Origin: Conchocele bisecta
Taxonomy: Eukaryota; Mollusca; Bivalvia; Lucinida; Thyasiridae
Length of the DNA stretch: 64,000 bases
Direction: 5' to 3'
NCBI GenBank assembly: GCA_029237695.1
Contig: CM055269.1
Location: 30,166,956 to 30,230,955 of the forward strand
This document shows positions 1-10,884 of this stretch, one piece after another. Each line of letters starts with the position of its first letter. The first letter of the stretch is position 1. Position numbers and translations under genes: made by a program. The notes under the pieces were generated by a model. That model was not told the origin of the DNA. It did not search any database and was given only the letters and a program-made list of their open reading frames with translations.

Positions 1-725
1 TTGTGACCTTGACTCTGGGCTTAGCAGGGGCGGCACGAACGTGAATTTGTCACAGGGTGGTAGAGGTCCATTGGAGCAATGTGTGTGTGAAATGTGAAGC
101 AGATCCGAGCAAGGAAATAGAAGTTATAACCGATTTCTTTGATGTTAAGTTTTGTAAAGAGACGAAGTATGTGACCTTGACCTCGAGATCAGCGAAGATT
201 TGTCACAGCATGATAGTAGAGCCTTAGAGGAATGCATGCATGAAATATTAAGAATTTTCGATGAAAGAAATAGAAGTTATAACATATTTCTTTGATGTTA
301 AGTTTTGTAAAGAGACTAAGTATGTGACCTTGACCTTGGGATCAGCGGGGCTTGGACGGTCGTAGATTTGTCACAGCATGATAGTACAACCTTAGAGGAA
401 TGCACGAGTGAAATATTAAGAATTTTCAATGAAGGAAATAGAATTTTTAACTTATTTCTCTGATGTTAAGTTTTGTAAAGAGACCAAGTATTTGACCTTG
501 ACCTTGGGATCAGCGGGGGTTGGACGGTTGTGGAGTTGGCACAGCATGGTAGTAGAGCCTTACAGGAATGCATGTGTGAAATATTAATCACTTTAGATGA
601 ATGAAATAGAAGTTATAACAATATTTCTCTGATGTTAAGTTTAGTGACGGACGGACGCACGGACACACAGACGCACGGACAACCTGACTCCAGTATACCC
701 ACAACTCGTTGCGGGGGGGTATAAT
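1..725 (+). repeat. Pearl/HINE-like element P1, truncated at window edge
   Basis: About four tandem units of roughly 155-167 bp, each with a TGACCTTGA-type motif, a GATCAGCGGGG segment and a TTAAGTTTTGTAAAGAGAC junction. They are followed by an ACGGACGC microsatellite and a 3' end reading CAACCTGACTCCAG, ACAACTCGTTGC and GGGGGGTATAA. The ATACCC...GGGGTAT ends form a short hairpin. Layout matches bivalve Pearl elements (tandem core plus ACGG tetranucleotides), thought to be Helentron-mobilised. The 5' end lies outside the window. Further copies are at 10,334 and 37,480. Confidence 0.8.
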
Positions 726-1599
726 AATTATGAGGCAAAGCCAAATTTAGTGTCGAGACATTCAAGTTAAGTCACTTAGAGCCTGTCTGGACATGCATAA
801 CCTTTCACACATACCCCCACCCACCCTGTAGCTGCCCACAAGACGACCCGCATAAAAAAGTCTGATAAGGGCCTGCAATTCTGGGGCCGTTTTGACTGTA
901 AACTGTTTTATGATTAACTATATGCTTATTTTTATAGTATTTAAGTGCCGTTCACGTTATCGCGATGACAAACATACAAAATGTACTAATAATTACAACG
1001 GAAAATCCGGTGGGTGGGTTAAACCTTTTGTTAATTATCAACAAATATCTTCAGACGATTATTCGATATCAATCATTCAGTGCTCCAGATAAGCTGCATA
1101 TTTATGCCTCCGGTCTCGGAGAGCCGAGCGGGCGGCACATAGTGTTTGGACCGTCCGTCCGTATGTCCGTCACACTTTGATTAAGAAGATTTTGGTTAAG
1201 AATATTGCAAGAGTTTCTAAAATTTTCTGTTTTCCATCCAGCATGACGCCGTGGGCATCCATCGTTAGACACACGACATTCTCGTTTTACTATATTTATG
1301 CGCCCTTGACGACAGTCAGGACGCATTACGTTTTGCACCTCTATGTCCGTCTGTCTGTCCATCTGCCACACTTACGTTTAGGTGAATAACTTTGAAACCC
1401 CTTGATGGATTTCAAAAATATTTTGTATGCATGTGTGTCCTGTGCTTATGGCGTGTTATGCACACACCTCTGGTCTGTATGACCAAGGTCAAGGTCATTA
1501 TAACAAAATGTTCACCTTGTACATTTCGGTGCATTTAGGTCAAAGCTGCCACAGGGCACATCCTCGTGTCTTACAGACACACATCTCTGGGTTTTTTCT
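726..1599. other. Non-coding stretch with an old HINE-like relic
   Basis: No gene is supported. From about 1,110 to 1,540 there are CCGTCCGT/CTGTCTGTCC runs, 'GTGAATAACTTTGAAACC' and a GGTCAAGGTCA motif. These are the features of tandem-core elements in reverse orientation, so this is probably a decayed copy. A CAG-less GCTCCAGATAAGCTGC match at 1,081 resembles the hAT-like MITE end at 42,339. Short ORFs here are repeat translations. Confidence 0.4.
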
Positions 1600-1745
1600 G
1601 ATTTCTATTTAAAGCATAGAAATTTGGTGTTCTTTAGAATCAATTATCTCGACTGGACGATTCTAAAGAACTCCAAATTTCAATGTTCTGTTGAAAAAGG
1701 AATGAAATGTACCAAAATTTAGTCGAAATTCAATATTATAGACAA
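1600..1745. repeat. Hairpin element flanking the YqaJ gene (left copy)
   Basis: An inverted repeat around TTCTTTAGAATC...GATTCTAAAGAA with outer arms (AAATTTGG / CCAAATTT). The same hairpin with similar flanks recurs at 3,505-3,645 on the other side of the SWIM/YqaJ exon. The two copies may be independent MITE insertions or parts of one larger element. Confidence 0.5.
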
Positions 1746-1797
1746 ATGTCATTACTTACAACAGTTTATAATATCATAAAACACTTTATAATTTCAG

Positions 1798-3151
1798 ACT
1801 GGATGCCTATGACAGAAACTCAAATTTTGGGAGACCCGACAGTCCACTTCAATCAGAGTATGCTATGAAGGTGACGGACCCCATGAGCTACCAGGATCTG
1901 AACAGTGACAAGAAGTTTGCAGCAGTGTCAATGGAGGGCATTGTGTCTTATCTGGCTACCTTCGAAAAATACTTCGACAACACTCCAGTAAGTCTGTACA
2001 ACGAAAAATATCTGTGCTACATTCGAATGCATGACTCGGAGGACCAGGACTGCTACTTTGTTAAGAGTGCATGTCATTGAATCTCAATGTGAATGTGGTG
2101 CAGGGATGGGCCCAACTGCACACTGTAAACATGTATGCACAGTGTTACCGTATATGCATGTTATGTATTCGGTGTAACTGGTTCTGTGAACGTTGAAAGT
2201 ACATGTACTGAAAAACTGCAGTCATTTCATCAAGTGAAAAAGTACACTGGTTTACCTTCTAAGGCTCGTGACCTTGAAATGCCTGGAGCAGACGAAAGCA
2301 CAAGTCTTAGGTTTGATCCTCGTGGTGCCAAGTCGTATGAGGCCCACTTCAGAAATGTGTGTTTAAACTTTAGGGTTATTTCAAAGATGCCAATATTCCA
2401 ACTGTGTGAGCCAGCAAACACCAGGGCAATGGCCCATGATCATGACTATTTACTCCACACACATGAACAGACATTTCTTGAACACATGGGTTTAGTGAAT
2501 ATTTCCAGTGACCGAATTAAGAATATTGAAAAAAGAATGCGAGGTCAGTCGGCAAACGAGTTGTGGAGCGAAGAAAGGAGCAAGCGTATCCAATCGTCAA
2601 ATTTCGGAAGAATATGCAAAGCAACAGACAGAACCGACTTCAATAAGTTGGCGGAGAGCCTGTTGGAGCCGCAACAATTTACGTCTAAGGCTACTGATCA
2701 TGGCAAGAAATATGAAAAGGTGGCAACAAAGGAATACAAACGACTTCCCCACTGCCATGTGCACGAATCGGGAATCTGGGTATCAAAGACTATGACCTTC
2801 CTAGGTACTTCTCCAGATGGAATAATTACAAAGGATGTGATTCTGGAAGTTAAATGTCCATACACCGCTAAGGACAAACCAATTACACCAGTTACTGTGC
2901 CATATTTGAAATCACAAAGAGATAGTCTGGAACTTGATAAAAAATAATAATTATTTTTACCAGGTACAAGGCCAGTTGTTTTGCACTGGCAGGCGATACT
3001 GCGACTTTCTTGCGTACACTCTGGCCGATGTGAAATGCATAAGGATTGAAAGAGACAATGTCTTCATTTCCAGTATGATTGAAAAACTTGCGGATTTTTC
3101 TTCCAAATATTTTGAACCTGCCATGTTGGCTAAATTTTATTACAGAGATTA
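1798..3151 (+). pseudogene. SWIM zinc finger / YqaJ-type nuclease exon, frameshifted
   Basis: A splice-acceptor-like TTTCAG ends at 1,797, and the frame is open from there (LDAYDRNSNFGRPDSP...). The frame shifts once near 2,060, giving a SWIM motif (CECG...CKH, about 2,078-2,130). It shifts back near 2,150 into a long stretch ending near 2,940, and a third shift in an A-run near 2,937-2,943 leads to the last part (QVQGQL...CDFLAYT...IERD...F) and a stop near 3,151. The C-terminal half resembles YqaJ/lambda-exonuclease-like nucleases: SSNFG, GTSPDGI, EVKCPY and YYQVQGQL correspond to the family's conserved core. SWIM plus YqaJ proteins are common in mollusc genomes as transposon-derived genes. 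The frameshifts suggest a decayed copy, although the A-run shift could be a sequencing error. Upstream exons were not identified. The opposing THAP exon 1 kb downstream may belong to the same element. Confidence 0.65.
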
Positions 3152-4191
3152 AAATCATTCATAACATGCAAACTTTAATCTGACTGTATAAATGGGCACA
3201 CTGTATTCTGGCAGCTTGTTTATAATATAGGATTGCCACGTGATACACTAATAGCCGATACTATGTTTTCTCCAGTTTGTGTGTTATTGGCTATTGTTGT
3301 GTCACATGATCTGTTGGTTTTATAAACATTTTAGATGTAAACAATCTGTCAGGATACAGTGGGTGGCCCGTTACTACATGTAGTTTGTGTTCAATGACTT
3401 AAAAAAGAAATCAATACACATATCCGTATGAAATATTTCTTGTTGTAATATTGATATTTAATAGCATAACTATCAGAGCTCCAGATCAGCTAAGTTTTTT
3501 TCACTATATTTTTTAGATCTTTATTTTAAAACACAGAAATGTGTTGTTATTTAGAATCATCTTAATGAGACGATTCTAAAGAACCCCAAACTTCTTTGTT
3601 CTTTTGAAAAATCAATGAAATATACCCAAATATAGTCATAAAGATGCATCTTATCTGGAATTCGGATAACAATAGCATATTGTGCGCTATATATGTTATC
3701 ATGTGCTCTTTTTTTCATGGCACCATGTCCTTTTCAAATACTCGGAGAAACACTAAAGATACTAGTACAGACCAGTTACAGTGCTAACTGACAGACTTGC
3801 ATCTCAAGCAATTTAGAGCGACGTGACCCGGTCTCCTTTTACTTGCCTCTTACGCGAAACAGGAGATACTGTAGGTTATTATAGGAATCAGAAGCAGCAC
3901 TGCAGGTAATCAAGGTAATCCACGTAATCAAGGTTCTTGGAAACTACCATGTAAAAATACATAATTTCTTCCATTAATTGTGCAAAACTGTAGAAAATAA
4001 AAATTTACATGGGAATTAGCCCATATAAAGCTGTCAAACTCAAAGTAGGTTTTAGCACAGAAATTGATAAAATATTCAAAAGCAGCAGACTGCATTTTTT
4101 TTCTGCAGCAGCATAAGGGTTGGAATTTATGATGTCAGATAGAAGTTTAAACTAATAGGTATGTTTGGGACTTGATTTATCAAATTGCGTG
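3152..4191. other. Non-coding interval with a hairpin element
   Basis: Holds the second copy of the TTTAGAATC...GATTCTAAA hairpin (3,505-3,645) seen at 1,600. A GCTCCAGATCAGCTAAG sequence at 3,478 resembles hAT-like MITE ends. Otherwise AT-rich with no ORF of substance. No promoter or RNA gene was recognised. Confidence 0.45.
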
Positions 4192-4521
4192 CTAAATGTA
4201 TGGGTACGTTTTGATCCACACCATTTGGGGGCGTGTTGGCTTAGGTACGTTTTGAAATGTGATCGTGATGTAGTCATCGTCCGTAAAGTGATCCCGACAT
4301 AGGTAGCAGTATTTGCTTGGAGGAGACCATTTCTCGAACTTGCTTGTTCCGGGTCCATTTTTGCCACACCTGATTGCCTGAATCCACTTTTCCCGGCGTA
4401 ATTCGTTAGCTGGTAGAATAGGACTACCATTGTTGCGACATTCAGGTACAACACAGTTTGTTTCCGGAATTTTATTAATTAAAAGTTTTGACAGATGTTC
4501 GCTTGATCGATTCTATTGTTA
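4192..4521 (-). pseudogene. THAP-type zinc finger exon (isolated)
   Basis: On the minus strand a frame open from about 4,521 down to a TAG at 4,194-4,192 encodes a C2CH THAP pattern: CVVPEC (cysteine codons at 4,455-4,453 and 4,440-4,438), then a tryptophan/arginine-rich stretch (RREKWIQAIR), a W-S-P-P segment, and LCRDHF (last Cys 4,299-4,297, His 4,290-4,288). This is the spacing expected of THAP DNA-binding domains. No ATG starts the frame, so this is probably an internal exon or relic. THAP domains are found in P-element, Kolobok and some other transposases as well as in host regulators. No catalytic transposase domain was seen downstream. It converges on the SWIM/YqaJ exon, which fits a two-gene transposon that has lost its middle, but that link is inference. 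Confidence 0.6.
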
Positions 4522-5233
4522 TGAATAGTCGGAAGATAGCCGAGGTCGATCGAATGATAGGACCAATGTGAGGGCAGCGCCGCGAAGTCTGCGATTACGA
4601 ACGACAACTCACTAATGTTTCTAATTACTTCACATCACTGAAGCTGATGAATTACCTGTAGATAATCAGGCTAATCAACACAATATACATTTCATTTTGT
4701 CATTAATTAGTTTTATGCATCTGTATATACATGTACATTTTGTGGTTTACCTGTAAATAATCATTCACACCTGCACATCCTAATCATAGCATAGACAGTG
4801 TCAATAGATGCTTTCACATTGATATGTGACATTCACACTGATTTTATGTTCAAGCAATGAGTATACCTTGATGAGCCAGCAACTTACCTTGACGAGCCTT
4901 ATTTCTCACCCGTGTATCTCACCTGAGCAGGTAACTAATGTTTTTTTTGTCAATATTGGGTCACAAATAAATACTACATTCAATTCTAATGTATTTACAT
5001 ATAAGTTTTATTAACCAAATGTGAATAGTTTTTGAGATATGTGGGTTTGAAAATACATACCTAACATCTCTAAAATCATTAAAATAAATGCAGCACTGGC
5101 AGCCCAAAATACCATTTAATTACATAGCGGGCTAAGGGTTAATAATAATTAATCGTACATTTCCGTGAATAAATAGAAAGGTTTTCCTTCTACCCACACA
5201 AGGTCAAGTTCAGTTTTCTTTTGTTCAGAAAAC
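4522..5233. other. AT-rich non-coding interval with a TTAA-type element end
   Basis: No gene seen. At about 5,122-5,141 the minus strand reads TTAACCCTTAGCCCGC, a piggyBac-like terminal sequence, so one end of a TTAA-bounded element lies just before the piggyBac relic. From 5,147 onward the sequence matches 22,081 onward and is the 5' untranslated part of the piggyBac copies. Confidence 0.4.
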
Positions 5234-7009
5234 ATGGCGGCCAACTCCGTTTTGACTGATGTAAACAATGAAGAAAATGATGATACATGCGAGATACTGA
5301 GGCGAGATCCGAATTCTGAAGTAGACATAAGTGACAAGTCATCCGACGATGACGACGGAAGTGACTCTAGCGATGACACAGCAGGTTATGGCTCGGATGA
5401 TGAAATTCCTTTGTGTAACATCCTAAACAGGTGGTCGTCAAAAATCAGAAGTCCCACAATCCAGCCATTTGTACAGCCTGTTGGCCCAAATATCGGGGAT
5501 GAACCGTATGAAGTTGTAGACTATTTCTACATGATGTTCTCTGATGATTTCTTCACCAAAATTGCTGAGGAGACAAATAAATATGCGAAGCAGGCAATAG
5601 ATCAAGAGATGGGAGGGATGAACCAATTTGGGTACAGCAAGGGGAAACTTCAGCCGAAGAAATTAAATCTATTTTCTCCACTGTAATTGCCATGGGGATA
5701 AACCGACAACCTAGCATCGAGGACTACTGGAGTACGGTCGACAAACTGGGAAACAAGGGAATCTCCAAAGTAATGACAATAAACCGATAGTGAAAACTAA
5801 ACCAGTATCTCCACTTGAATGACAACACAAATGCCCCCGCAGATGATGATCCTGCTCATGACCGACTATACAAAGTTTTACCATTGATGGAGATGTGCAA
5901 CACAAATATCAAGAATGGGAAATACTGTCCCAACCAAAATGCCAGCATTGACGAGGTGATGATTGGATTCAAGGGCAGAAGCTACATGAAGCAGTATATG
6001 CCAGGAAAGCCTACTAAATGGGGATTGAAATCATGGATGTTAGCGGACTCCCACAATGGATTTTGCATTCATGCGGATATGTATACCAGGGCGAAACAAG
6101 AACAGGGAGTGACAGGTCTGAGCTACAAGGTTGCGATGGATCTTTCAAAGTACTGCGCCGGCAGGTATCATCACATGTTCATTGACAATTATTTCACGTC
6201 TATGAAGCTAATGACCGACTTACAGACGGAGCGACACATATATGCCACTGGGACAGTCCGTACAAATAGAAAAGGTCTCCCTCCAAAGTTCGAAACGAAG
6301 CAGAAGGTTGCAAGAGGAACAACGCAGCAGTGGCAGATGGGAAATATTATCGCCACCAAATGGAATGACAGGAAGGTTGTGCATCTTGTATCGACAAATG
6401 GAATGACAGGAAGGTTGTGCATCTTGTATCGACAAATGGAAGTAATGCCACTGGTACCATTCCCAGACATGTTAAGTGTTGCCTTGACAGCGCCTCCTAT
6501 GTCTGTCTACAAAAATTACGTCCAACAGAAGCCTAGCATCAACAACAGCGATCTTGACTTGATGGAGATAGAAGCGAAATCTGCAAAACTGACATAGTTT
6601 GGCAAGAGGGACGGAAGGTCTGTTATTGGACGAAATGACAATACAAGACGTGAACACATATAATTAACGCCCGCTTGCAAAATGTGAAATGATATGGCCA
6701 GTAATGGACAGATATATTCATATGACTTCATATAAGCAGCAATCTTAACTGTCCAATTAAACACGACAATGAAAGATTAGCAACTGAACCAAACCAACAC
6801 ATAGGAATCGGAAATAAAATCAACCAACACTTACCTGAAACAGAATTTGACATCAAAAGGAATACAGAGATGATCTAAATTTGTGTATATTAGGTTTCTC
6901 TCAATGTGCAATTCATTGTCACATTAATTCAGATCTTCCAGAACACTTTTGCTGTCAGCAATGCAGTATGCATCATGGATGCAATACCAATCCAACTGTT
7001 AACCTGTGA
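5234..7009 (+). pseudogene. piggyBac-type transposase relic, copy 1
   Basis: Related to PGBD/piggyBac DDE transposases. The acidic N-terminal part (150 codons from 5,234, ending in a GYGSDDEIPL...W segment) is intact. A frameshift follows near 5,600-5,629, then EEIKSIFSTVIAMGIN and PSIEDYW in the new frame. A TAG-TGA double stop lies at 5,788-5,793, and the core follows up to 6,597: a first-Asp segment SIDEVMIGFKGR, YMPGKPTKWGLK and a second-Asp segment MFIDNYFTS. A 38-bp tandem duplication at 6,361-6,436 (around NDRKVVHLVSTNG) breaks the frame again. The segment expected to hold the remaining catalytic aspartates (GVDxxD-type) is missing. A C-terminal Cys/His cluster (CAIHCH...CCQQC...HHGC) survives at about 6,908-7,009. 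The transposase is dead. Sister relics are at 19,012 and 22,176. Confidence 0.85.
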
Positions 7010-7019
7010 ATTCCAAGTC

Positions 7020-8187
7020 CAACAAGAGTTCCGAAGGTCACAATATACGCCCGTCGAGGCAAGGCCAGTCAACAAGGGGAGATAACTCACTGAAAATCAA
7101 GCGCTTTCTTCATCTTGATAAACATGTATACCGAATTTGGTTACAATCGGTGAAGTAGAACTCGAGTTATTGCGTGGACAAGGATACAGAGTGGGAAAAT
7201 TAAAAATGCCCGCCAAGGCGAGATAAGTCATCGGACATTTTTAAAAATCAATAGGTTTCTTTGTCTTGTCGTGATAAACATTTATACAAAATTTGGTTAC
7301 GATCGGTGAAGTAGAACTTGAGTAATTACGTGGACAAGGATAGAGAGTGCGAAAATTTAAAATGGCCGCCAAGGGTAGATAAGTCATCGGAAATGTTTCA
7401 CAATCAATAGGCTTCTTTGTCTTGCCATGATAAACATGTACACTGAATTTGGTTACAATCGGTGAAGTAGAACTCGAGTTATTGTGTGGACAAGGATACA
7501 GAGTGGGAAAATTAAAAATGCCCGCCAAGGCGAGATAAGTCATCGGACATTTTTAAAAATCAATAGGTTTCTTTGTCTTGTCGTGATAAACATTTATACA
7601 AAATTTGGTTACGATCGGTGAAGTAGAACTTGAGTAATTACGTGGACAAGGATACAGAGTGTGAAAATTTAAAATGGCCGCCAAGGGTAGATAAGTCATC
7701 GGAAATGTTTCACAATCAATAGGCTTCTTTGTCTTGCCATGATAAACAAGTACACCGAATTTGGTTACGATCGGTGAAGTAGAACTTGAGTTATTGCGTG
7801 GACAAGGATACAGAGTGCGAAAATTAAAAATGGCCACCAAGGGGAGATAAGTCATCAGACATTTTTAAAAATCAATAGGCTTCTTCGTCATGCCGTGATA
7901 AACATGTATACAGAATTTGGTTACGATTGGTGAAGTAGAACTTGAGTTATTGCGTGGACAAGGATACAGAGTGATAAAATTAAAAATGGCTGCCAAGGGG
8001 AGATAATTGGAAATTTTTCAAAATCAATAGGCTTCTTCGTCTTGCTGTGTTAAACATGTATACCGAATTTGGTTACAATCCGTCAAGTAGCACTCTAGTG
8101 ATTGCATGGACAAGCTGTGCCCGCCCGCCCGCCCGCACGTACAAGATGAAAACATAATATGTCCCGTTTTTTTCAAACGGGCATATA
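7020..8187 (+). repeat. HINE-like element with 156-bp tandem units
   Basis: GCCAAGG landmarks recur at about 7,212, 7,368, 7,524, 7,680, 7,836 and 7,991, giving a period of 155-156 bp. Alternate units are most alike, so there has been a 312-bp dimer duplication. The array ends in a GCCCGCCC run and a hairpin GTCCCGTTT...AAACGGGC followed by ATATAA. This mirrors the hairpin-plus-TATAA end of the Pearl-like copies but with unrelated unit sequence. Confidence 0.75.
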
Positions 8188-8390
8188 AAAAGGGGAGTTA
8201 GTTAATCCATGACCCAGGGGTAAAATCAAAAATTGAAATTAAGCATCTACACACCATAAGGAAGCTGCATACCAAATATGAGGCCTCTAGCTCTTACGGT
8301 TTAAAGGTTTTACGAGCTGCACGGCAAATTGTGAAATTCTACGTCCAAATGGGAGAGATGATCCATAAGGAAGCTACATATGTAAATTTA
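8188..8390 (+). repeat. Fragment of another tandem-unit repeat
   Basis: GGGGAG...AATCCATGAC, CATAAGGAAGCTRCATACC and GCTCTTACGGTTTAAA elements match the array at 19,440-19,760. It is a truncated copy with no coding potential. Confidence 0.5.
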
Positions 8391-8763
8391 ATATTTTAAA
8401 TGCAAATTTAATCTATTAAATGTTTTTATGTAAACTAGCCCCATCCTGTACTGCTTTAGAAAATTGGCCCGTTGTACAAACGGATTATAGAATCAAGTCC
8501 GTCCAATAATCAAGTTCACTTGCATAAATTAGCGATTTATGTACACAAAGAAAATCAAACTTCAAAAAGGTATTACGAAATACTACGTTTAAATACAGCA
8601 TTTACATTAATATAATAATGACCTGAATTAATCATGATAACGAATATGCGTAATAAACGCTTGATAGCTTCCGAACTTTGATTGTGAAGTGAAGTTTTAC
8701 TGACTGCTGGTTTCGCCCCGTTCGTGTTCGCACCTGAATTGTTGGCCAGTAACTGGAAAGAAG
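8391..8763 (+). repeat. Leader module of the SGNH elements, copy A
   Basis: Begins near AAATGTTTTTATGTAAACTAG and runs to the SGNH start codon. The same module is found at 16,021 (B), 16,740 (C) and 18,710 (D). Conservation in at least four copies shows it is part of the mobile unit that carries the SGNH ORF. It may hold the promoter; no core promoter motif was identified. Confidence 0.6.
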
Positions 8764-9312
8764 ATGACGATTCTTGTCTTGGGCAGCTCCCATATTTGTC
8801 GTTTGCAAGCCTATGTCTGGGCCAAGATGGGGGATCTTTCATTTGAACTATCACCACCTCACACGATCGTGATGCATGGTATCAGTGGTGGGAAGATAGA
8901 AAGTGACACCCATTGTAAGACGTTCGACCGTGTCATTCGCGAACATCGCCCGAAGGGACTTGTCATACAGACTGGAGGCAACGACCTAGATCAAGAGGGT
9001 GTGGACGAAAACGCAGCAGAAGCAGTAGTGCTACAGGTTATTTGTGTCGCAAGATTATTACAACGGCGGTATGACATCAAGAAGGTTATGATCGTACAAT
9101 TTCTAACGCGCCAGTCCACTCGTCATTGCAGAGCAGAGACTTATAATCAGGCGGTCCATCATGCAAATGTGTTTTTGAAGGCGCAGCTTATTGGAGATCC
9201 CGCGCTGTTTTACTGGAAGTTGAAGGGTGTGAAGAACAGCGAGGCCAATATATGGGCAGATGGGGTACACTTCTCCCGCGTCGGCCAACTGAAATACTAC
9301 AGAAACATTTGA
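8764..9312 (+). CDS. SGNH-hydrolase-like protein, copy A (element-borne)
   Basis: An intact 182-residue frame. Start ATG 8,764 is followed by TILVLGSSHI, the block I nucleophile region with G-S-S-H in place of G-D-S. HGISGGKI supplies the block II glycine, GGNDL is block III (G-x-N-D), and DGVHFSRVG is block V (D-x-x-H). That is the full SGNH hydrolase/esterase set. SGNH proteins of this short type are known as accessory ORFs of Ngaro-like tyrosine-recombinase elements in animals. Their substrate there is unknown. An AATAAA at 9,436-9,441 lies about 125 bp past the stop. The leader upstream is repeated elsewhere in the window, and a broken sister copy is at 17,094. It is probably an element gene and not a host gene. 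Confidence 0.75.
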   Translation: MTILVLGSSHICRLQAYVWAKMGDLSFELSPPHTIVMHGISGGKIESDTHCKTFDRVIREHRPKGLVIQTGGNDLDQEGVDENAAEAVVLQVICVARLLQRRYDIKKVMIVQFLTRQSTRHCRAETYNQAVHHANVFLKAQLIGDPALFYWKLKGVKNSEANIWADGVHFSRVGQLKYYRNI

Positions 9313-9435
9313 GGAGCCATTCTTCAATGCTTGATTTCAGCATTTTCTCTCTTCTTGGGACGAAATCCTGACACTTATGATTGTGCATCACAGTTTAATA
9401 ATATTACCGTGGTCTGTAAACATGGTATATTCCTT

Positions 9436-9441
9436 AATAAA
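9436..9441 (+). promoter_or_regulatory. Polyadenylation signal after SGNH copy A
   Basis: AATAAA in CCTTAATAAACATT, about 125 bp after the stop codon of the SGNH ORF. Position and sequence fit a poly(A) signal; use is untested. Confidence 0.45.
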
Positions 9442-9594
9442 CATTGATAAATGGTGTTTTTCACAGCAAATGATGGTATTTCAAAATAAATAAATAATAG
9501 TGATGTTTCTCGTAATCCGTCATTTTGATATCACAATTTAAATGACATTTCGAGATGATGATTTGACCGCAGTTTTCTAATAATAAGTCCCAAA

Positions 9595-9840
9595 TGCTAT
9601 AGTGGATAGACTGCGATATGTTAATTATGTAACCAATCTAAATGCCACGGAATCATTTTCAGACTAGTCCATTTACGGGAAGGGTGTGTTTTGTACTCCA
9701 AAGTGTTAAATTTACTTTTAAAAGGTGCAGATCCTGGTGGGACGGCTTGTCATGTGCCGGCTCATCTGGATCTGCAAATGTTTACCAATGCATGTACCAC
9801 TGTACAGGCATGTAGGGTTAAAAGGTTTGAGTGTCATAAC
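9595..9840 (-). repeat. Degenerate TTAA-type MITE (family M3 relic)
   Basis: Shares ATCATTTTCAGACTAGTCCATT, GTGCAGATCCTG...GACGGCTTG and GGCTCATCTGGATCTGC with the copies at 26,803, 28,786 and 34,747, but the ends have decayed. Confidence 0.5.
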
Positions 9841-10333
9841 CATGATAATTCTGAGCTTTTTTCGCCACAATCGTGACAATAAACATGATAAAATAATGGT
9901 GTTTGTTCAATGTGAAATAGTTTGGGACGCTTATTAGTATTACTACGGGGTGTAATGTGACCGCCTCATATTCCATGCCAATATTTTAATGTGGTTTTAC
10001 AATATACATGTAATGTAAGATACATTTTTCGTGATGTTTGTAACCATATTGTTTTGACTAGCTTCTGTTATGGTAGATATTTTTTAAATTTTGAGTCAAG
10101 CTTATCTCTACACGGCGGTTATTCACATATTCACATGACGGGGTATGATTATAATTAATATGATATATTTATCCTAGTTTAAATAATACATGTATAGGTA
10201 ATGATACTACACATAGATTTAACTGGTGAATTTTGTTTAATAGAGGTAATATTACCGCAATTAAACCCGCATATGATAAAAATGAACACAATTCAGTGTT
10301 GACTGTGATTTATTGCCAGGATACCTCTAATTT
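9841..10333. other. AT-rich interval, nothing recognised
   Basis: No ORF, repeat unit or RNA gene stood out. It contains only short simple AT runs and an ACATGTA-type motif. Confidence 0.3.
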
Positions 10334-10590
10334 AACTAGATTGGTCAGTAAGCGAAGCTTACGGAATACCCCCCGCGTGGGCCCAGGTACCTCTAAAATA
10401 CGTAAAAATTTCCAGGTGTGTGGGCTTGTGACCTTGACTCTGGGATTAGCGCGAGCGGCATGAACGTGAATTTGTCACAGGGTGGAAGAGGTCCAATGGA
10501 GCAATGAGTGTGTGAAATGTGAAGCAGATCCGAGCAAGGAAATAGAAGTTATAGCCGATTACTCTGATGTTAAGTTTTGTAAAGAGACTA

Positions 10591-10755
10591 CCGTATAACC
10601 TCGAATTAACGCCCCCGGAGGCGTTACATTTTACAAAAGGGGGGGCGTTTATAAGCCAGCCAAAAAAAAAATAAATAAAAAAATTTACCAAGGACCGCCA
10701 ATTTCAAACACAAATAAGGATTTAAGGATTATTTGGTAATTTTTTTTTATTATTA

Positions 10756-10811
<56 letters not shown>

Positions 10812-10884
10812 GGGGGGGGGGGGGGGGAGGGGGGGGGGGGGGGGGCGGCGTTTATTAGGAGTGCGTTAATTCAAGGCTATACGG
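10591..10884. mobile_element. MITE with CCGTATARCCT ends and TA duplication
   Basis: Inverted ends of about 22 bp (CCGTATAACCTCGAATTAAC left, CCGTATAGCCTTGAATTAAC right, read inward; two mismatches). TA flanks it on both sides (10,589-90 and 10,885-86), and uninterrupted P elements read GAGACTAAGTATG at the same point. The interior has an A-rich part and an 86-bp G tract. A TA duplication is compatible with Tc1/mariner-like or related superfamilies; the family was not assigned. Confidence 0.7.
10760..10845 (+). repeat. Poly-G tract, 86 bp
   Basis: A near-pure G run broken only by A at 10,811 and 10,828, inside the TA-flanked MITE. Length is uncertain because homopolymers of this size are hard to sequence. 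It would be a strong G-quadruplex former. Confidence 0.8.

Noticed and set aside
4192..4521. Host THAP gene
   Set aside because: Single exon without start codon and no neighbouring exons; kept as an isolated exon or relic only.
7241..7855. Two near-identical 100-codon minus-strand ORFs
   Set aside because: They arise from the 312-bp duplication in the HINE-like array and have no domain.
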